Positions 1-9,034 of a stretch of DNA of 64,000 nucleotides are shown in pieces (the first letter of the stretch is position 1; every line of letters starts with the position of its first letter). The position numbers were made by a program, and so were the translations under genes. A model generated the notes under the pieces. The model ran no database searches, was not told the origin of the DNA, and saw only the letters and a program-made list of their open reading frames with translations. Source of the stretch: Luteococcus peritonei (GTDB lineage: Bacteria; Actinomycetota; Actinomycetes; Propionibacteriales; Propionibacteriaceae); contig NZ_BAAAIX010000026.1 of NCBI RefSeq assembly GCF_039526385.1, positions 62,001 to 126,000 of the forward strand, written 5' to 3'.

Positions 1-898
1 CGGCGGCCTCCGGGGCGGTGGCGCCCTTGCGGATGGTCCAGGCGCGGACCTCCTTGGGGCCGGCGGTCAGGTAGCTCTGCAGGCCGAGGGTGTCGTAGCC
101 CACGCGCGCCAGCACGTCCAGGCCGGGCTCCTCCACGCCGGAGTCGGTGAGGAATTCGCGCGCCTCGTCCTCCTCCATCTCCACCAGCTCGGACTCGAAC
201 TTGGCGTCCAGGAAGATCGCCTCCGCGGGGGCCACCACCTCACGCATCCGCTGCTTCAGCTCGTCGTTGGCCAGCTCGTCCTGGTCGCAGTTGAAGACGT
301 AGATGAAGGGCTTGGCGGTCAGCAGCCACAGGTCGCGCAGGTGCTCGGTGTCCAGCCCGGCCGCGAAGATGGTGCGCCCGGAGTTGAGCACCTCCTGCGC
401 CTGCACCATGGCGTCGAGCTTGGGGCGGACCTCCTTCTTGATCCGCGCCTCCTTCTCCACTCGCGGGACGGCCTTCTCCAGGGTCTGCAGGTCGGCCAGG
501 ATCAGCTCGGTGGTGACGGTGTCGATGTCATTGGCCGGGTTCACGGTGCCGTCGACGTGGGTGACGTCTTCGTCCTCGAAGACGCGGGTCACCTGGCAGA
601 TGGCGTCGGCCTCGCGGATGTTGGCGAGGAAGGCATTGCCCATCCCCTCGCCCTGCGAGGCACCCTTCACGATGCCGGCGATGTCGACGAAGCTCACGGT
701 GGCCGGGATCTCGGCCTTGGAGTCGTAGATCTTGGCCAGCTCGGCCAGCCGCGGCTCGGGCACCCCCACCACGCCGACATTGGGCTCGATCGTGGCGAAC
801 GGGTAGTTCGCAGCGAGCACGTTGTTGCGGGTCAGCGCGTTGAACAGCGTTGACTTGCCCGCATTGGGGAGACCGACGATTCCGATGGTGAGTGCCAC
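1..898 (-). CDS. ychF: Redox-regulated ATPase YchF (partial, 3' end outside window)
   Basis: Cytosolic Obg-family P-loop ATPase that binds ribosomes and takes part in stress and translation control. The first 299 codons are present. The Walker A motif GLPNAGKST lies near residues 9-17, a G3-type DIAGIVKGASQGEG follows near residues 71-84, and the usual NKxD base-specificity motif is replaced by a variant (FNCDQ), as expected for an ATP-preferring YchF. The C-terminal TGS/ubiquitin-like part is only begun when the window ends. The start is GTG at 898; a TAGGCT box ends 8 nt upstream, so the mRNA is probably leaderless. Identification is firm. Confidence 0.95.
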   Translation of the reverse strand, partial: MALTIGIVGLPNAGKSTLFNALTRNNVLAANYPFATIEPNVGVVGVPEPRLAELAKIYDSKAEIPATVSFVDIAGIVKGASQGEGMGNAFLANIREADAICQVTRVFEDEDVTHVDGTVNPANDIDTVTTELILADLQTLEKAVPRVEKEARIKKEVRPKLDAMVQAQEVLNSGRTIFAAGLDTEHLRDLWLLTAKPFIYVFNCDQDELANDELKQRMREVVAPAEAIFLDAKFESELVEMEEDEAREFLTDSGVEEPGLDVLARVGYDTLGLQSYLTAGPKEVRAWTIRKGATAPEAA

Positions 899-988
899 GT
901 CGCGCAAGCCTACTGTCTCGGTGCGGTCTGCATCGAACCGTCGAGCGACGCCTCGATGTGACGACGCACGTCAGCCCGGGACATGCCC

Positions 989-1705
989 TCAGGCTCCCCG
1001 ACGCCGCTCCCCCGCCTCGGCGAGGGGCACGAGGGAGGGACGCTGCTCCGAACGGCCCTCTCGGCGCCGCTGACCGGTGATCGTGGTCATCGAGCCGGGG
1101 TCGGCCCCGTCGACCCCCTGCAGGGCGGCGGGCTCCAGCGGCGGGACGCTGACACGTCGGATCAGTTCGTGCTCGGTGGTGGTGGCGGCCTCGTCGGTGC
1201 TGAAGAGCACCTCCTCCAGCTTCTCGTTGGGGCGCAGCCCGGTGAAGACGATCTCGACATCACGCCCGGAGCGCCTGATCAGGTTGCGCGCGACGTCATG
1301 GATCCGGACGGGAGCGCCCATGTCCAGCACCAGCACCTCGGCCGGACGCCCGATGGCGCCGGCCTGGATGACGAGCTGGCAGGCCTCGGGGATGGTCATG
1401 AAGTAGCGGGTGATGTCGGGATGGGTCACGGTCACCGGGCCACCCTGGGAGATCTGGCGGGTGAAGGTCTCCAGCATCGAGCCGCGCGAACCGAGCACGT
1501 TCCCGAAGCGGACGCTGAGGTAGGAACGGCCGGTCAGCTTGCCGTAGTGGGCCGTGAGCTCCTCCGCGATCCGCTTGGTCTTGCCCAGCACGCTGGTGGC
1601 ATCGGCAGCCTTGTCGGTGGAGATGTTGATGACCTTCTCGACACCGTGCCGATCCGCGCAGCGCAGCACGTTGAGCGAACCGATCACATTGGTCTTCCCG
1701 CTCAA
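989..1705 (-). pseudogene. 3' remnant of a CapD/FlaA1-type nucleotide-sugar 4,6-dehydratase
   Basis: The frame encodes the C-terminal half of a polysaccharide-biosynthesis dehydratase/epimerase (short-chain dehydrogenase type, UDP-GlcNAc 4,6-dehydratase relatives). Recognisable blocks are KTNVIGSLNVL, NISTDKAADATSVLGKTKR, PDITRYFMTIPEA and GLRPNEKLEEVLFS. Family members have several N-terminal membrane helices and a Rossmann GxxGxxG before this point, all missing here. Homology stops abruptly near 1695-1705, where an opposite-strand fragment of different origin begins. The open frame continues to 1753, but those residues do not resemble the family. It is most likely a non-functional leftover of a deletion or recombination. 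That the intact gene served glycan synthesis is inferred from the family. Confidence 0.75.
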
Positions 1706-1934
1706 CCCCACGGACTCTGTGGTGATCTTCGACGGCCAGGCGTTGGTGTGCAACCTCTCGGCACCGGACCGTCAACCCTCCGGCAATGAGGTCGTCGTCA
1801 AGAACTCCAACCCTTCTCCGCTGCGAGTGGTCCCTCCTGCTGGGCACCGCATTGACGGTCAAGAGGCCAAAGAGATACCCCAATGGGGGGTGCTCCGCCT
1901 GATGACTGACGGAACGCAGTGGATCACCATCTGA
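1706..1934 (+). pseudogene. Phage tail-fibre-like C-terminal fragment
   Basis: About 75 codons end at TGA 1932-1934. The translated segment has the pattern of the C-terminal beta-domain of many phage tail fibre/appendage proteins: DSVVIFDGQ, then VVVKNSNPSPLRVVPPAG, then HRIDGQE, ending LRLMTDGTQWITI (compare the common SDGTNW ending). There is no start codon with a ribosome-binding site; upstream the frame runs into the antisense strand of the CapD-like remnant. GC content from about 1740 to 1934 looks lower than in the flanking genes. I read it as a decayed scrap of a prophage or phage-derived gene at a recombination junction. The assignment rests on pattern recognition and needs a profile search. 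Confidence 0.5.
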
Positions 1935-2046
1935 CACATGTCGTGAAGCGGGCCATCGGCTGCCATGCTGTTGCAGAATCCGAGCATGGCACGGCAGACC
2001 AGCCGCTCAGGCCATCACTCCAGATCCTGCGCGGCACGGGGACGGC

Positions 2047-3315
2047 TCAGGCGCCGGCCCAGTAGGCCTCCAGCGCCCGCTTGAAGTACCAGGGATCCTC
2101 GACGCCGCACAGCTCGCGCGCCGAGTGCATGCTGAGCAGCGGGATGCCCACGTCGACGGTGGTGATGCCCAGCCGGGTGGCGGTGAGCGGTCCGGTGGTG
2201 GAGCCGCAAGGCACGGCATTGTTGCTCACGAAGGGCTGGGTGGGCACGTCCGCGGCCTCGCAGGCCCGCTTCCACAGCGCGCCGCCGATGCCGTCGGTGG
2301 CATAGCGCTGCTGCGCGTTGATCTTGAGCAGCGGTCCCTGGTTGGGCAGCGGGTGGTTGTTCGGGTCATGCATGTGCACGTAGTTGGGGTGCACGGCATG
2401 CCCGGCGTCGGCGGAGATGCACGAGGAGCGCGCCAGCATGGCGCGGTAGCCGGCCGCGTCCAGGCCCAGGCCGGCGGCCAGCCGCACCAGCACGTCCTCC
2501 AGGAAGGGGCCGCAGGCGCCGGAGCGGGTGGCCGAGCCCACCTCCTCGTGGTCGAAGGCGGCCAGCACCGCCACGTCGCGGCCGGGCTCGACGTCGAGCA
2601 GGGCCTGCAGGCTGGCGAAGACGCTGGTCAGGTTGTCCATCCGCGGCGAGGCGAAGAACTCCTCGTGCGGGCCGAAGACGGCCGGCGGCTCGGTGGTGAA
2701 GGCGTAGATGTCGTGGTGCGCCAGGTCTCCGGCATCGATCCGGGCCTGCTGGCAGAGGTACTCCTCCACGTCCAGCTCGGTGTCCAGGCTGAGCACCGGC
2801 ATCAGGTGCTGCTGCTTGTCCAGGTGCAGGTTGTCGTTGACGCTGCGGTCCAGGTGGGGCGCGAGCTGCGCGATCCGGGCGATGGCGCCGGTGCGCACCA
2901 GGCTGGCGGTGCCGTCGATGGTCACCAGGCGCCCGGCCAGGCCGATCTCGCGGTCCAGCCAGGAGTTGAACAGCGGCCCGCCGTAGACCTCCATGCCGAT
3001 CTGGCGCCAGCCGGCCGTGGTGGTGGCGGCATTGGGCTTCAGCTTGAACGAGGGCGAATCGGTGTGGGAGCCGACGATCCGGAAGCCGGAGTCCTGGTCC
3101 ACGCCCTCGGGCACCAGCCAGGCGATCAGCGCGCCGTCGCGCACCACGAACTGCCCGCCGCTGACCCGTTCCCAGGCGGTGCGCTCGTCGAGCTGGGTGA
3201 AGCCGGCCCCGCGCAGCAGCTGGGCCATGGTGTCCACGGCGTGGTAGCTGGTGGGAGAGGCGGTCACGAAGTCGGCGAAGGTGCCGATGAGGTCGAGTGC
3301 GGCGTCGCTGGGCAT
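2047..3315 (-). CDS. M18 family aminopeptidase (aspartyl aminopeptidase type)
   Basis: 422-residue cytosolic zinc metallopeptidase that removes N-terminal, typically acidic, residues from peptides. The metal-binding and catalytic landmarks of family M18 are visible: SHTDSPSFKLKP near residue 83, FDHEEVGS in the middle, and SADAGHAVHPNY about 120 residues from the end. A late motif, VSNNAVPCGSTTGPL, is also typical. Length matches the family (about 420-430). The ATG at 3315 is preceded by AATACT with a 6-nt spacer, suggesting a leaderless transcript. It diverges from rmuC, which starts about 110 bp away. Confidence 0.93.
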   Translation of the reverse strand: MPSDAALDLIGTFADFVTASPTSYHAVDTMAQLLRGAGFTQLDERTAWERVSGGQFVVRDGALIAWLVPEGVDQDSGFRIVGSHTDSPSFKLKPNAATTTAGWRQIGMEVYGGPLFNSWLDREIGLAGRLVTIDGTASLVRTGAIARIAQLAPHLDRSVNDNLHLDKQQHLMPVLSLDTELDVEEYLCQQARIDAGDLAHHDIYAFTTEPPAVFGPHEEFFASPRMDNLTSVFASLQALLDVEPGRDVAVLAAFDHEEVGSATRSGACGPFLEDVLVRLAAGLGLDAAGYRAMLARSSCISADAGHAVHPNYVHMHDPNNHPLPNQGPLLKINAQQRYATDGIGGALWKRACEAADVPTQPFVSNNAVPCGSTTGPLTATRLGITTVDVGIPLLSMHSARELCGVEDPWYFKRALEAYWAGA

Positions 3316-3423
3316 GGCTGCAGTATTCCAAAGCCCGACGAACAGCTGCCGCAGGGGGCCGAAGCCGGGGGCCGCGGAGCGGGCTGCACGGAATTGTCAG
3401 AGGCGTCGTGCAGAGTGGAGGAC

Positions 3424-5025
3424 ATGGACACCACCGCTGTGATCATGCTCCTCGTCGGGCTGGCCCTGGGACTGCTGGTCGGCATCGTCGCCGCCCGGAT
3501 GGTGGCCCGCGCCCAGTCGGACACCCAGGCCGCGCAGGCCCGGGAGGATGCAGCACGCGCCCGCACCGACCTGGCCGCTGCCCAGGCCGAGGGTGCCCGG
3601 GCCCACGGCCTGGCATCCGATGCCCGCGCCGAGACCGAGCGGGTCCGCGCCGAGGTGGCCCGGCTGCGCACCGAGTTCGCGGAGGCGGACGCGGAGGTGG
3701 CCGAGGCCCGCTCCGAGGTGGCCCATGCCCAGGCCCTGACCGCCGCGGCGCTGGCCGAGAAGGCCGACGTGGCCTCCCGGCTGGCCTCGATGGAGGCCCA
3801 GCGTGATGCCGCACTCAAGCGCGCGGAGGACCTGGCCGCGGACCGCGACTCCCTGGTGGACCGCTTCAAGGTGCTCTCCGCCGAGACCCTGGAGCGCCAG
3901 GGCAAGGCCGCCGATGCCACCGCCGAGCAGCGGCTGCGCGCCACCGAGCAGCTGATGGCCCCGGTCAAGGAGAGCCTGCAGCTGATGAACGAGCGGATCG
4001 CCGAGGTGGAGAAGGCGCGCGCCGGCTTCTCCGCGGAGCTGCGCGAGCAGGTACGCAGCGTCGTGGTCACCGGCGAGAACCTGCGCCGCGAGACCAGCGC
4101 GCTGTCCACCGCGCTGCGCAAGCCGCAGGTGCGCGGCGCCTGGGGCGAGCTGCAGCTCAAGCGGGTGGCCGAGATCGCCGGCATGTTGGAGTACTGCGAC
4201 TTCCTGCAGCAGGCCACCACCCAGACCTCCACCGACCAGACCATCCGGCCGGACATGAAGGTGCTGCTGGGCGAGGGCAAGTTCATCTACGTCGACTCCA
4301 AGGTGCCGCTCAGCGCCTTCCTCGACGCGCAGGAGGCCCGCGACGAGCAGGCCCGCGAGGCGGCCCTCAAGCTCTTCGGCCGCAACGTCAAGACCCACGT
4401 GGACCAGCTCTCCGCCAAGAACTACTGGAAGGCCGATCCGGCCACGCCCGAGTTCACCGTCCTGTTCATCCCCAGCGAGGCGCTGGCGGCGGAGGCGCTG
4501 AGCCAGATGCCCGACCTGCACGAGTACGCCGCGGGGCGCAACATCATCCTGGCCTCCCCCACCACCCTGATCGGGCTGCTCCGGGCCGTCGCCTACTCCT
4601 GGAAGCAGGCCGCGCTGGCCGACTCGGCCGCGGAGGTCTTCAGCCTGGGCCGCGAGCTCTACGATCGGCTGGGCAGCCTGGGCAGCAACTTCGACAAGCT
4701 GGGTCGCTCCCTGCAGAGCTCGATGAAGGCCTACAACGCCGCCGTCGGCTCCATGGAGACCCGGGTGATGGTCACCGCCCGTCGCTTCCGGGACCTACAG
4801 GTCACCGACAAGGAGCTGGAGCAGGTGCGCACCGTCGAGGAGCCGCTGCGCCAGATCTCGGCCTCCGAGCTGGTGGAGAATGCCGGCCAGGTGGAGACCA
4901 TCATCGGGCGCGCCGACGAGCGGGCCGAGCGCGAGGCGCTCACCCGTGGCGAGCCGAGCATCGAGGAGCTGGTGGACTCCGACTCCCCCGTGCTGCCGTT
5001 GATGGAACGCAAGCGCTCCAGCTGA
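3424..5025 (+). CDS. rmuC: DNA recombination protein RmuC
   Basis: 533-residue RmuC family protein, implicated in limiting inversions at short repeats and thought to act as a nuclease or nuclease partner. Residues about 5-25 form a membrane anchor (VIMLLVGLALGLLVGIVAA). Residues about 30-190 are an Ala/Glu/Arg-rich coiled coil. The conserved RmuC domain follows, with KPQVRGAWGELQLKRV, YVDSKVPLSAF and FTVLFIPSEA blocks. The frame is open far upstream, but homology and the ribosome-binding site GGAGG, 2 nt before ATG 3424, fix the start. ilvA follows 22 bp downstream with its own promoter-like box, so the two need not be one transcript. Confidence 0.93.
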   Translation: MDTTAVIMLLVGLALGLLVGIVAARMVARAQSDTQAAQAREDAARARTDLAAAQAEGARAHGLASDARAETERVRAEVARLRTEFAEADAEVAEARSEVAHAQALTAAALAEKADVASRLASMEAQRDAALKRAEDLAADRDSLVDRFKVLSAETLERQGKAADATAEQRLRATEQLMAPVKESLQLMNERIAEVEKARAGFSAELREQVRSVVVTGENLRRETSALSTALRKPQVRGAWGELQLKRVAEIAGMLEYCDFLQQATTQTSTDQTIRPDMKVLLGEGKFIYVDSKVPLSAFLDAQEARDEQAREAALKLFGRNVKTHVDQLSAKNYWKADPATPEFTVLFIPSEALAAEALSQMPDLHEYAAGRNIILASPTTLIGLLRAVAYSWKQAALADSAAEVFSLGRELYDRLGSLGSNFDKLGRSLQSSMKAYNAAVGSMETRVMVTARRFRDLQVTDKELEQVRTVEEPLRQISASELVENAGQVETIIGRADERAEREALTRGEPSIEELVDSDSPVLPLMERKRSS

Positions 5026-5047
5026 CCGGGCTCCGTAGGATTGCCCG

Positions 5048-6313
5048 GTGAACACCCTGACTGAGCTGTCCGCCCTCGTCGACGACGCCACCACCCGCCT
5101 CTACGGGGTGGCCAACCGCACGCCCCTGCAGCGCAACGAGCGGCTCAGCGAGGCCACCGGCGCCGAGGTCTGGCTCAAGCGCGAGGACCTGCAGCCGGTG
5201 CGCTCCTACAAGCTGCGCGGCGCCTTCAACCTGATCAGCACCCTGTCGGAGGCGGAACGCGCTGCCGGTGTGGTCTGCGCCTCCGCCGGCAACCACGGCC
5301 AGGGCGTCGCCTGGAGCTGCGCCCGGCTGGGCATCAAGGGCAAGATCTACGTCCCCTCCACCACCCCGCGGCAGAAGCGTGACCGGATGATCGCCCTGGG
5401 CGGCGAATGGGTGGAGCTGGTGGTGGTCGGCGACACCTATGACGAGGCCGCCGCGGCCGCCAAGCAGGAGTGCCAGCTCACCGGGGCCACCATGGTGCCC
5501 GCCTTCGACGACCTGCGCACCGCCGCCGGCCAGGGCACCGTGGCCCGCGAGATCATCGAACAGCTCGGCCACACCCCCGACGTGCTGCTGGTGCCGGTGG
5601 GCGGCGGCGGCATGCTCGCCGGGTGCGCCGCGGTGCTGTCCACCCGCCCGGGCACCCGCGTCGTCGGCGTCGAGCCCTCCGGGGCGGCCTGCATGGCCGC
5701 CGCGCTCAAGGCCGGCGAGCCGGTGGACCTGCCCAGCATCGAGACCTTCGTCGACGGTGCCGCCGTCCGCAAGGCCGGGGCCGTCACCTTCCCCTTGGTG
5801 CAGGAGGCCGGCGTCGAGCTGGTCACCGTGCCCGAGGGCGAGATCTGCACCGAGATGCTGGCCATGTACCAGACCGACGGCATCATCGCCGAGCCCGCCG
5901 GGGCGCTGGCGGCCGCAGCCCTGCGCTCGGCCCGCAACACGCCCGCCGTGGTGGTGGAGCCCGGCCAGAGCGTGGTGGCCATCGTCTCCGGCGGCAACAA
6001 CGACGTCTCCCGCTATGCCGAGATCGTAGAACGCTCCCTGATCCAGGAGGGTCGCAAGCACTACCTGCTGGTGCACTTCCCGCAGGAGCCGGGAGCGCTG
6101 CGCCGCTTCCTCGACGAGGTGCTGGGCAGCGAGGACGACATCACCTACTTCGAGTACGTGAAGCGTTCCAACCGCGAGATCGGGCCCGCCCTGGTGGGCA
6201 TCGAGCTGGGCGACCCGACCACCTACTCGTCGCTGCTGCAGCGGATGTCGGCCTCCGGCATCCAGGCCGAGGTGGTCAGCCCCGATTCCCCCTTCTACCG
6301 CTTCCTGGTCTGA
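5048..6313 (+). CDS. ilvA: Threonine ammonia-lyase (threonine dehydratase), short biosynthetic form
   Basis: 421-residue pyridoxal-phosphate enzyme converting threonine to 2-oxobutanoate and ammonia, the first step to isoleucine. The PLP lysine is K55 in SYKLRGAF and the phosphate-binding glycine loop is PVGGGGML. The last ~85 residues form one ACT-like regulatory domain (KHYLLVHFPQEPGALRRFL to the C-terminus), as in corynebacterial IlvA, rather than the double domain of E. coli. Isoleucine feedback control is therefore likely but inferred. Start is GTG 5048; TAGGAT lies 6 nt upstream (leaderless). No ilvBCN genes are in the window. Confidence 0.94.
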   Translation: MNTLTELSALVDDATTRLYGVANRTPLQRNERLSEATGAEVWLKREDLQPVRSYKLRGAFNLISTLSEAERAAGVVCASAGNHGQGVAWSCARLGIKGKIYVPSTTPRQKRDRMIALGGEWVELVVVGDTYDEAAAAAKQECQLTGATMVPAFDDLRTAAGQGTVAREIIEQLGHTPDVLLVPVGGGGMLAGCAAVLSTRPGTRVVGVEPSGAACMAAALKAGEPVDLPSIETFVDGAAVRKAGAVTFPLVQEAGVELVTVPEGEICTEMLAMYQTDGIIAEPAGALAAAALRSARNTPAVVVEPGQSVVAIVSGGNNDVSRYAEIVERSLIQEGRKHYLLVHFPQEPGALRRFLDEVLGSEDDITYFEYVKRSNREIGPALVGIELGDPTTYSSLLQRMSASGIQAEVVSPDSPFYRFLV

Positions 6314-6325
6314 ACCGGCCGACGA

Positions 6326-7045
6326 TCAGTTGCACACGGTGAGGCCACCGTCGACGAGCTCGGCGGCCAGCTCCCGGTAGGGCGTGGGGTCGTCGCCCCC
6401 GGTCACCACCACCGTGAGGGTCACCATGGTGAACTCTCGCCCGGTCAGGTACCACTGCTGGCCGGTGGCGGGCAGGCCGTCCACCTGGAAGGTCGCGGTC
6501 CGCGTCGCGGCGGTCATCCCGGCGGCCTGCGTGACGGCGCTGGTTCCCGGGCGGTAGCCGCCCAGGTTGCCGTCGCGGGCGGCGCGGCGGTCCCCCTCTG
6601 CGGCCTGGCGGGCCAGTCGCTCCGGGTCGCTCGCCCCCTGCTCATTGCTCCAGTGGCGCACGCGCACCGTGGACCGTGGCCGGCCCGGCTTGGAGAACTC
6701 CCATCCGGTGGACTCGGCATCGCTGTCCAGGGTCACCACCCACTCGCCCCGGTAACGGGCCTGGATGAACCCGCCGGGCAGCTGGCCGGGCGTCTTCACC
6801 ACCTCGTCGACGGGCCTGACGCCCATCACGGGGAAGGCCTCCGGGGCGAAGCCGGGAACGGCCCGGTCCGCGATCGCCGCGGGATCAGGAGCCTCCTGCG
6901 GCAACCGGCGGGAGACGGACCAGGCGACCAGGCCCAGCACCAGCGCTCCGCAGGCCACGAAGACAACGGGCCAGAGCAGGACCACGGCCACCAGGACACA
7001 GCTGGAGCGCTCGGCGCCCTGCCCGCCGCGACCCGGCAGCCCCAT
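6326..7045 (-). CDS. Hypothetical single-pass membrane protein
   Basis: 239 residues, family not recognised. A single hydrophobic segment at about residues 15-45 (VLVAVVLLWPVVFVACGALVLG) suggests an N-terminal membrane anchor with a ~195-residue extracytoplasmic domain rich in Thr, Gly and charged residues. Aromatic and Gly patterns such as QWYLTGREFTMVTLTV recall small secreted beta-rich actinobacterial proteins, but no catalytic motif is seen. The start ATG 7045 is preceded by GAGAGGTGG, a plausible ribosome-binding site. It ends 12 bp from the convergent end of ilvA. The GC pattern across codon positions is normal, so it is probably a real gene. Confidence 0.75.
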   Translation of the reverse strand: MGLPGRGGQGAERSSCVLVAVVLLWPVVFVACGALVLGLVAWSVSRRLPQEAPDPAAIADRAVPGFAPEAFPVMGVRPVDEVVKTPGQLPGGFIQARYRGEWVVTLDSDAESTGWEFSKPGRPRSTVRVRHWSNEQGASDPERLARQAAEGDRRAARDGNLGGYRPGTSAVTQAAGMTAATRTATFQVDGLPATGQQWYLTGREFTMVTLTVVVTGGDDPTPYRELAAELVDGGLTVCN

Positions 7046-7223
7046 GGCTCGTCCACCTCTCGACGACTACGCCACGATCCTGTCCCGCCCCGGGGCCAGT
7101 TGCCGCGTGGATCCGCCGGACGGCAGTCGAAGCTCAGGTGAACTCCAGATGCCCCGGTGCTCGACGCCGGGCGATCGGCGCCCGTTGGTCACCCAGGGGC
7201 ACCGTGGCGCCGACGTCCGTCGA

Positions 7224-7856
7224 TCAGCCGGCCGCTGCAGCCGACTCGGAGGCGACGCGCGCCTTCTCCCCGCCCTTGAGCAAGGCCAGGGCTGCCGCCG
7301 GCAGCTCCCGTGCGGAGCGCTCCTCGACACGGCTGCGCTGCTCCCGGTACTCAGGGCCCAGCAGCTGCTTCTCCAGCCGCCCGATGCGCAGGCCCCAGGC
7401 CAGCAGCAGGGCACGGGCCGACGGCTGCGAGCCGGAGGCCTCCGCGAGCGTGGTGGTGCTCACCTGGCGCGTCGCCTCACGGCTCGGCAGGTGGTGGTCG
7501 ACGGGGAACAGGCCGAGGGCCTTCGCCTGCTGCGGGCGCACGGCCCCCAAGGCGGTGAGCTCCTCCAGCACCGAGGTGTCAGCACCTCGCCGCAGCCGGC
7601 GCACCAGGGCCTGGGGCTTGCGGGGCTTGTCCTGCTGGACGGCGTCGAGCTGCCGGTCCAGCAGGGCGATGCCGGTGGGTGTCGGGTCGACGACGGTCAC
7701 CAGGCCGTCGCGGATCTCCAGGCGACCGCGCAGGGCCAGCTCAGCGAGCAGCAGGCTCGGGATGGCATAGCTCATGGCCTGGGCGCGGCGACGGGCCCCC
7801 GACTCGGGGTCGAGGGCGAGCAGTTCCAGTTCGTGGGCGGCGGTTGGCATCTCCAT
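7224..7856 (-). CDS. GPP34 family phosphoprotein
   Basis: 210 residues resembling the GPP34 (Golgi phosphoprotein 3-like) domain found widely in actinobacteria. The family signs are the leading leucine-rich helix (SYAIPSLLLAELALRGRL), the short turn IRDGLVTVVDPTPTG, and a helical C-terminal half. The eukaryotic relatives bind phosphoinositides and glycosyltransferases; the bacterial function is not established, so none is assigned. ATG 7856 has TAGCGT 6 nt upstream (leaderless). The gene is flanked by ispH upstream on the same strand, with 79 bp between them. Confidence 0.82.
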   Translation of the reverse strand: MEMPTAAHELELLALDPESGARRRAQAMSYAIPSLLLAELALRGRLEIRDGLVTVVDPTPTGIALLDRQLDAVQQDKPRKPQALVRRLRRGADTSVLEELTALGAVRPQQAKALGLFPVDHHLPSREATRQVSTTTLAEASGSQPSARALLLAWGLRIGRLEKQLLGPEYREQRSRVEERSARELPAAALALLKGGEKARVASESAAAAG

Positions 7857-7935
7857 GGCAGCACGCTAGACGCGCCGGCCCGGCGGCGGCATCCGTCGCG
7901 AGGAGGAGATCAGCCGTCCGCCAGCCGACGGAGGC

Positions 7936-8904
7936 TCAGTGACGGATGGCGTGCTTGGGCAGGTCCTTGCGCAGCTCGGGCGGCAGGGCGAAGGTCAGCG
8001 ACTCCTCGATCAGCCGCTCCTCGGTGGCCTTGGGGAAGCCCTTGCTCTCCAGGTAGTCCAGCACCCCGTCGACCAGTTCCTCGGGCACCGAGGCGCCGGA
8101 GGTGACGCCGACGTTGTCGACGCCCTGCAGCCAGGCCTCGTCGATCTCACCGGCATTGTCGACGCGGTAGGCAGCCTTGGCGCCGGCCTCCAGGGCCACC
8201 TCCACCAGGCGCACCGAGTTGGAGGAGTTGCGCGAACCCACCACGATCACCAGGTCTGAGTGGGCGGCGATCTGCTTCACGGCCAGCTGGCGGTTCTGGG
8301 TGGCGTAGCAGATGTCGTCGCTGGGCGGGCTCTGCAGCAGCGGGAACTTGGTCTTGAGCCGGTTGACGGTCTCCATGGTCTCGTCGACGCTCAGCGTGGT
8401 CTGGCTCAGCCAGACGATCGGCTTGTCGGTGGGCAGGTCCACGGAGTCCACGTCGTCGGGGGTCTCGACGAGCGTCATGTGCTCGGGGGCCTCACCCATG
8501 GTGCCCTCCACCTCCTCGTGCCCGGCGTGGCCGATCAGCACGATGGGGAGCTCCTGCTTGGCGAAACGCTTGGCCTCGTGGTGCACCTTGGTGACCAGCG
8601 GGCAGGTGGCGTCGATGGTCTTGAGCTGGCGCTCGGCGGCCTGCTCGTGGACCGCGGGGCTGACACCGTGGGCGCTGAAGACGACGGTGGCGCCCTCGGG
8701 CACCTCGTCCAGCTCCTCGACGAAGATGGCTCCGCGCTGCTCCAGCGTCTCCACCACGTGCTTGTTGTGCACGATCTGCTTGCGCACGTAGACCGGTGCC
8801 CCGTAGGTGTCCAGGGCCTTCTCGACGGTGATCACGGCTCGGTCGACGCCGGCGCAGTAGCCCCGCGGGGCGGCGACGACGACATGCTTCGCGGATTCGC
8901 TCAT
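7936..8904 (-). CDS. ispH: 4-hydroxy-3-methylbut-2-enyl diphosphate reductase
   Basis: 322-residue [4Fe-4S] enzyme of the last step of the MEP isoprenoid pathway, making IPP and DMAPP from HMBPP. The three cluster-binding cysteines sit in GYCAGV (C17), DATCPLV (near 100) and DICYAT (near 200). The substrate-binding motifs HGVSP, GHAGHEEVEG and GSRNSSNS are intact. Length is normal. Start ATG 8904 has TAGACT 6 nt upstream, implying a leaderless mRNA. It is divergent from xseA (130 bp apart), an arrangement common in actinobacteria. Confidence 0.96.
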   Translation of the reverse strand: MSESAKHVVVAAPRGYCAGVDRAVITVEKALDTYGAPVYVRKQIVHNKHVVETLEQRGAIFVEELDEVPEGATVVFSAHGVSPAVHEQAAERQLKTIDATCPLVTKVHHEAKRFAKQELPIVLIGHAGHEEVEGTMGEAPEHMTLVETPDDVDSVDLPTDKPIVWLSQTTLSVDETMETVNRLKTKFPLLQSPPSDDICYATQNRQLAVKQIAAHSDLVIVVGSRNSSNSVRLVEVALEAGAKAAYRVDNAGEIDEAWLQGVDNVGVTSGASVPEELVDGVLDYLESKGFPKATEERLIEESLTFALPPELRKDLPKHAIRH

Positions 8905-9034
8905 GGCCCCAGTCTAGGTGCCGCACGCCGCCCGCTCATCCGGGTCACAGCGGGCACTCGTCATGCGGCCACGGCGGCACCGCCCGGGTGCGCCTGCCCC
9001 TGCCAGAGCGGGTCGAAGCCCTAGGCTGGCGGGC

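Noticed and set aside
2125..3423. N-terminal extension of RmuC by 433 codons
   Set aside because: That stretch is antisense to the M18 peptidase. RmuC homology, membrane anchor and ribosome-binding site start at 3424.
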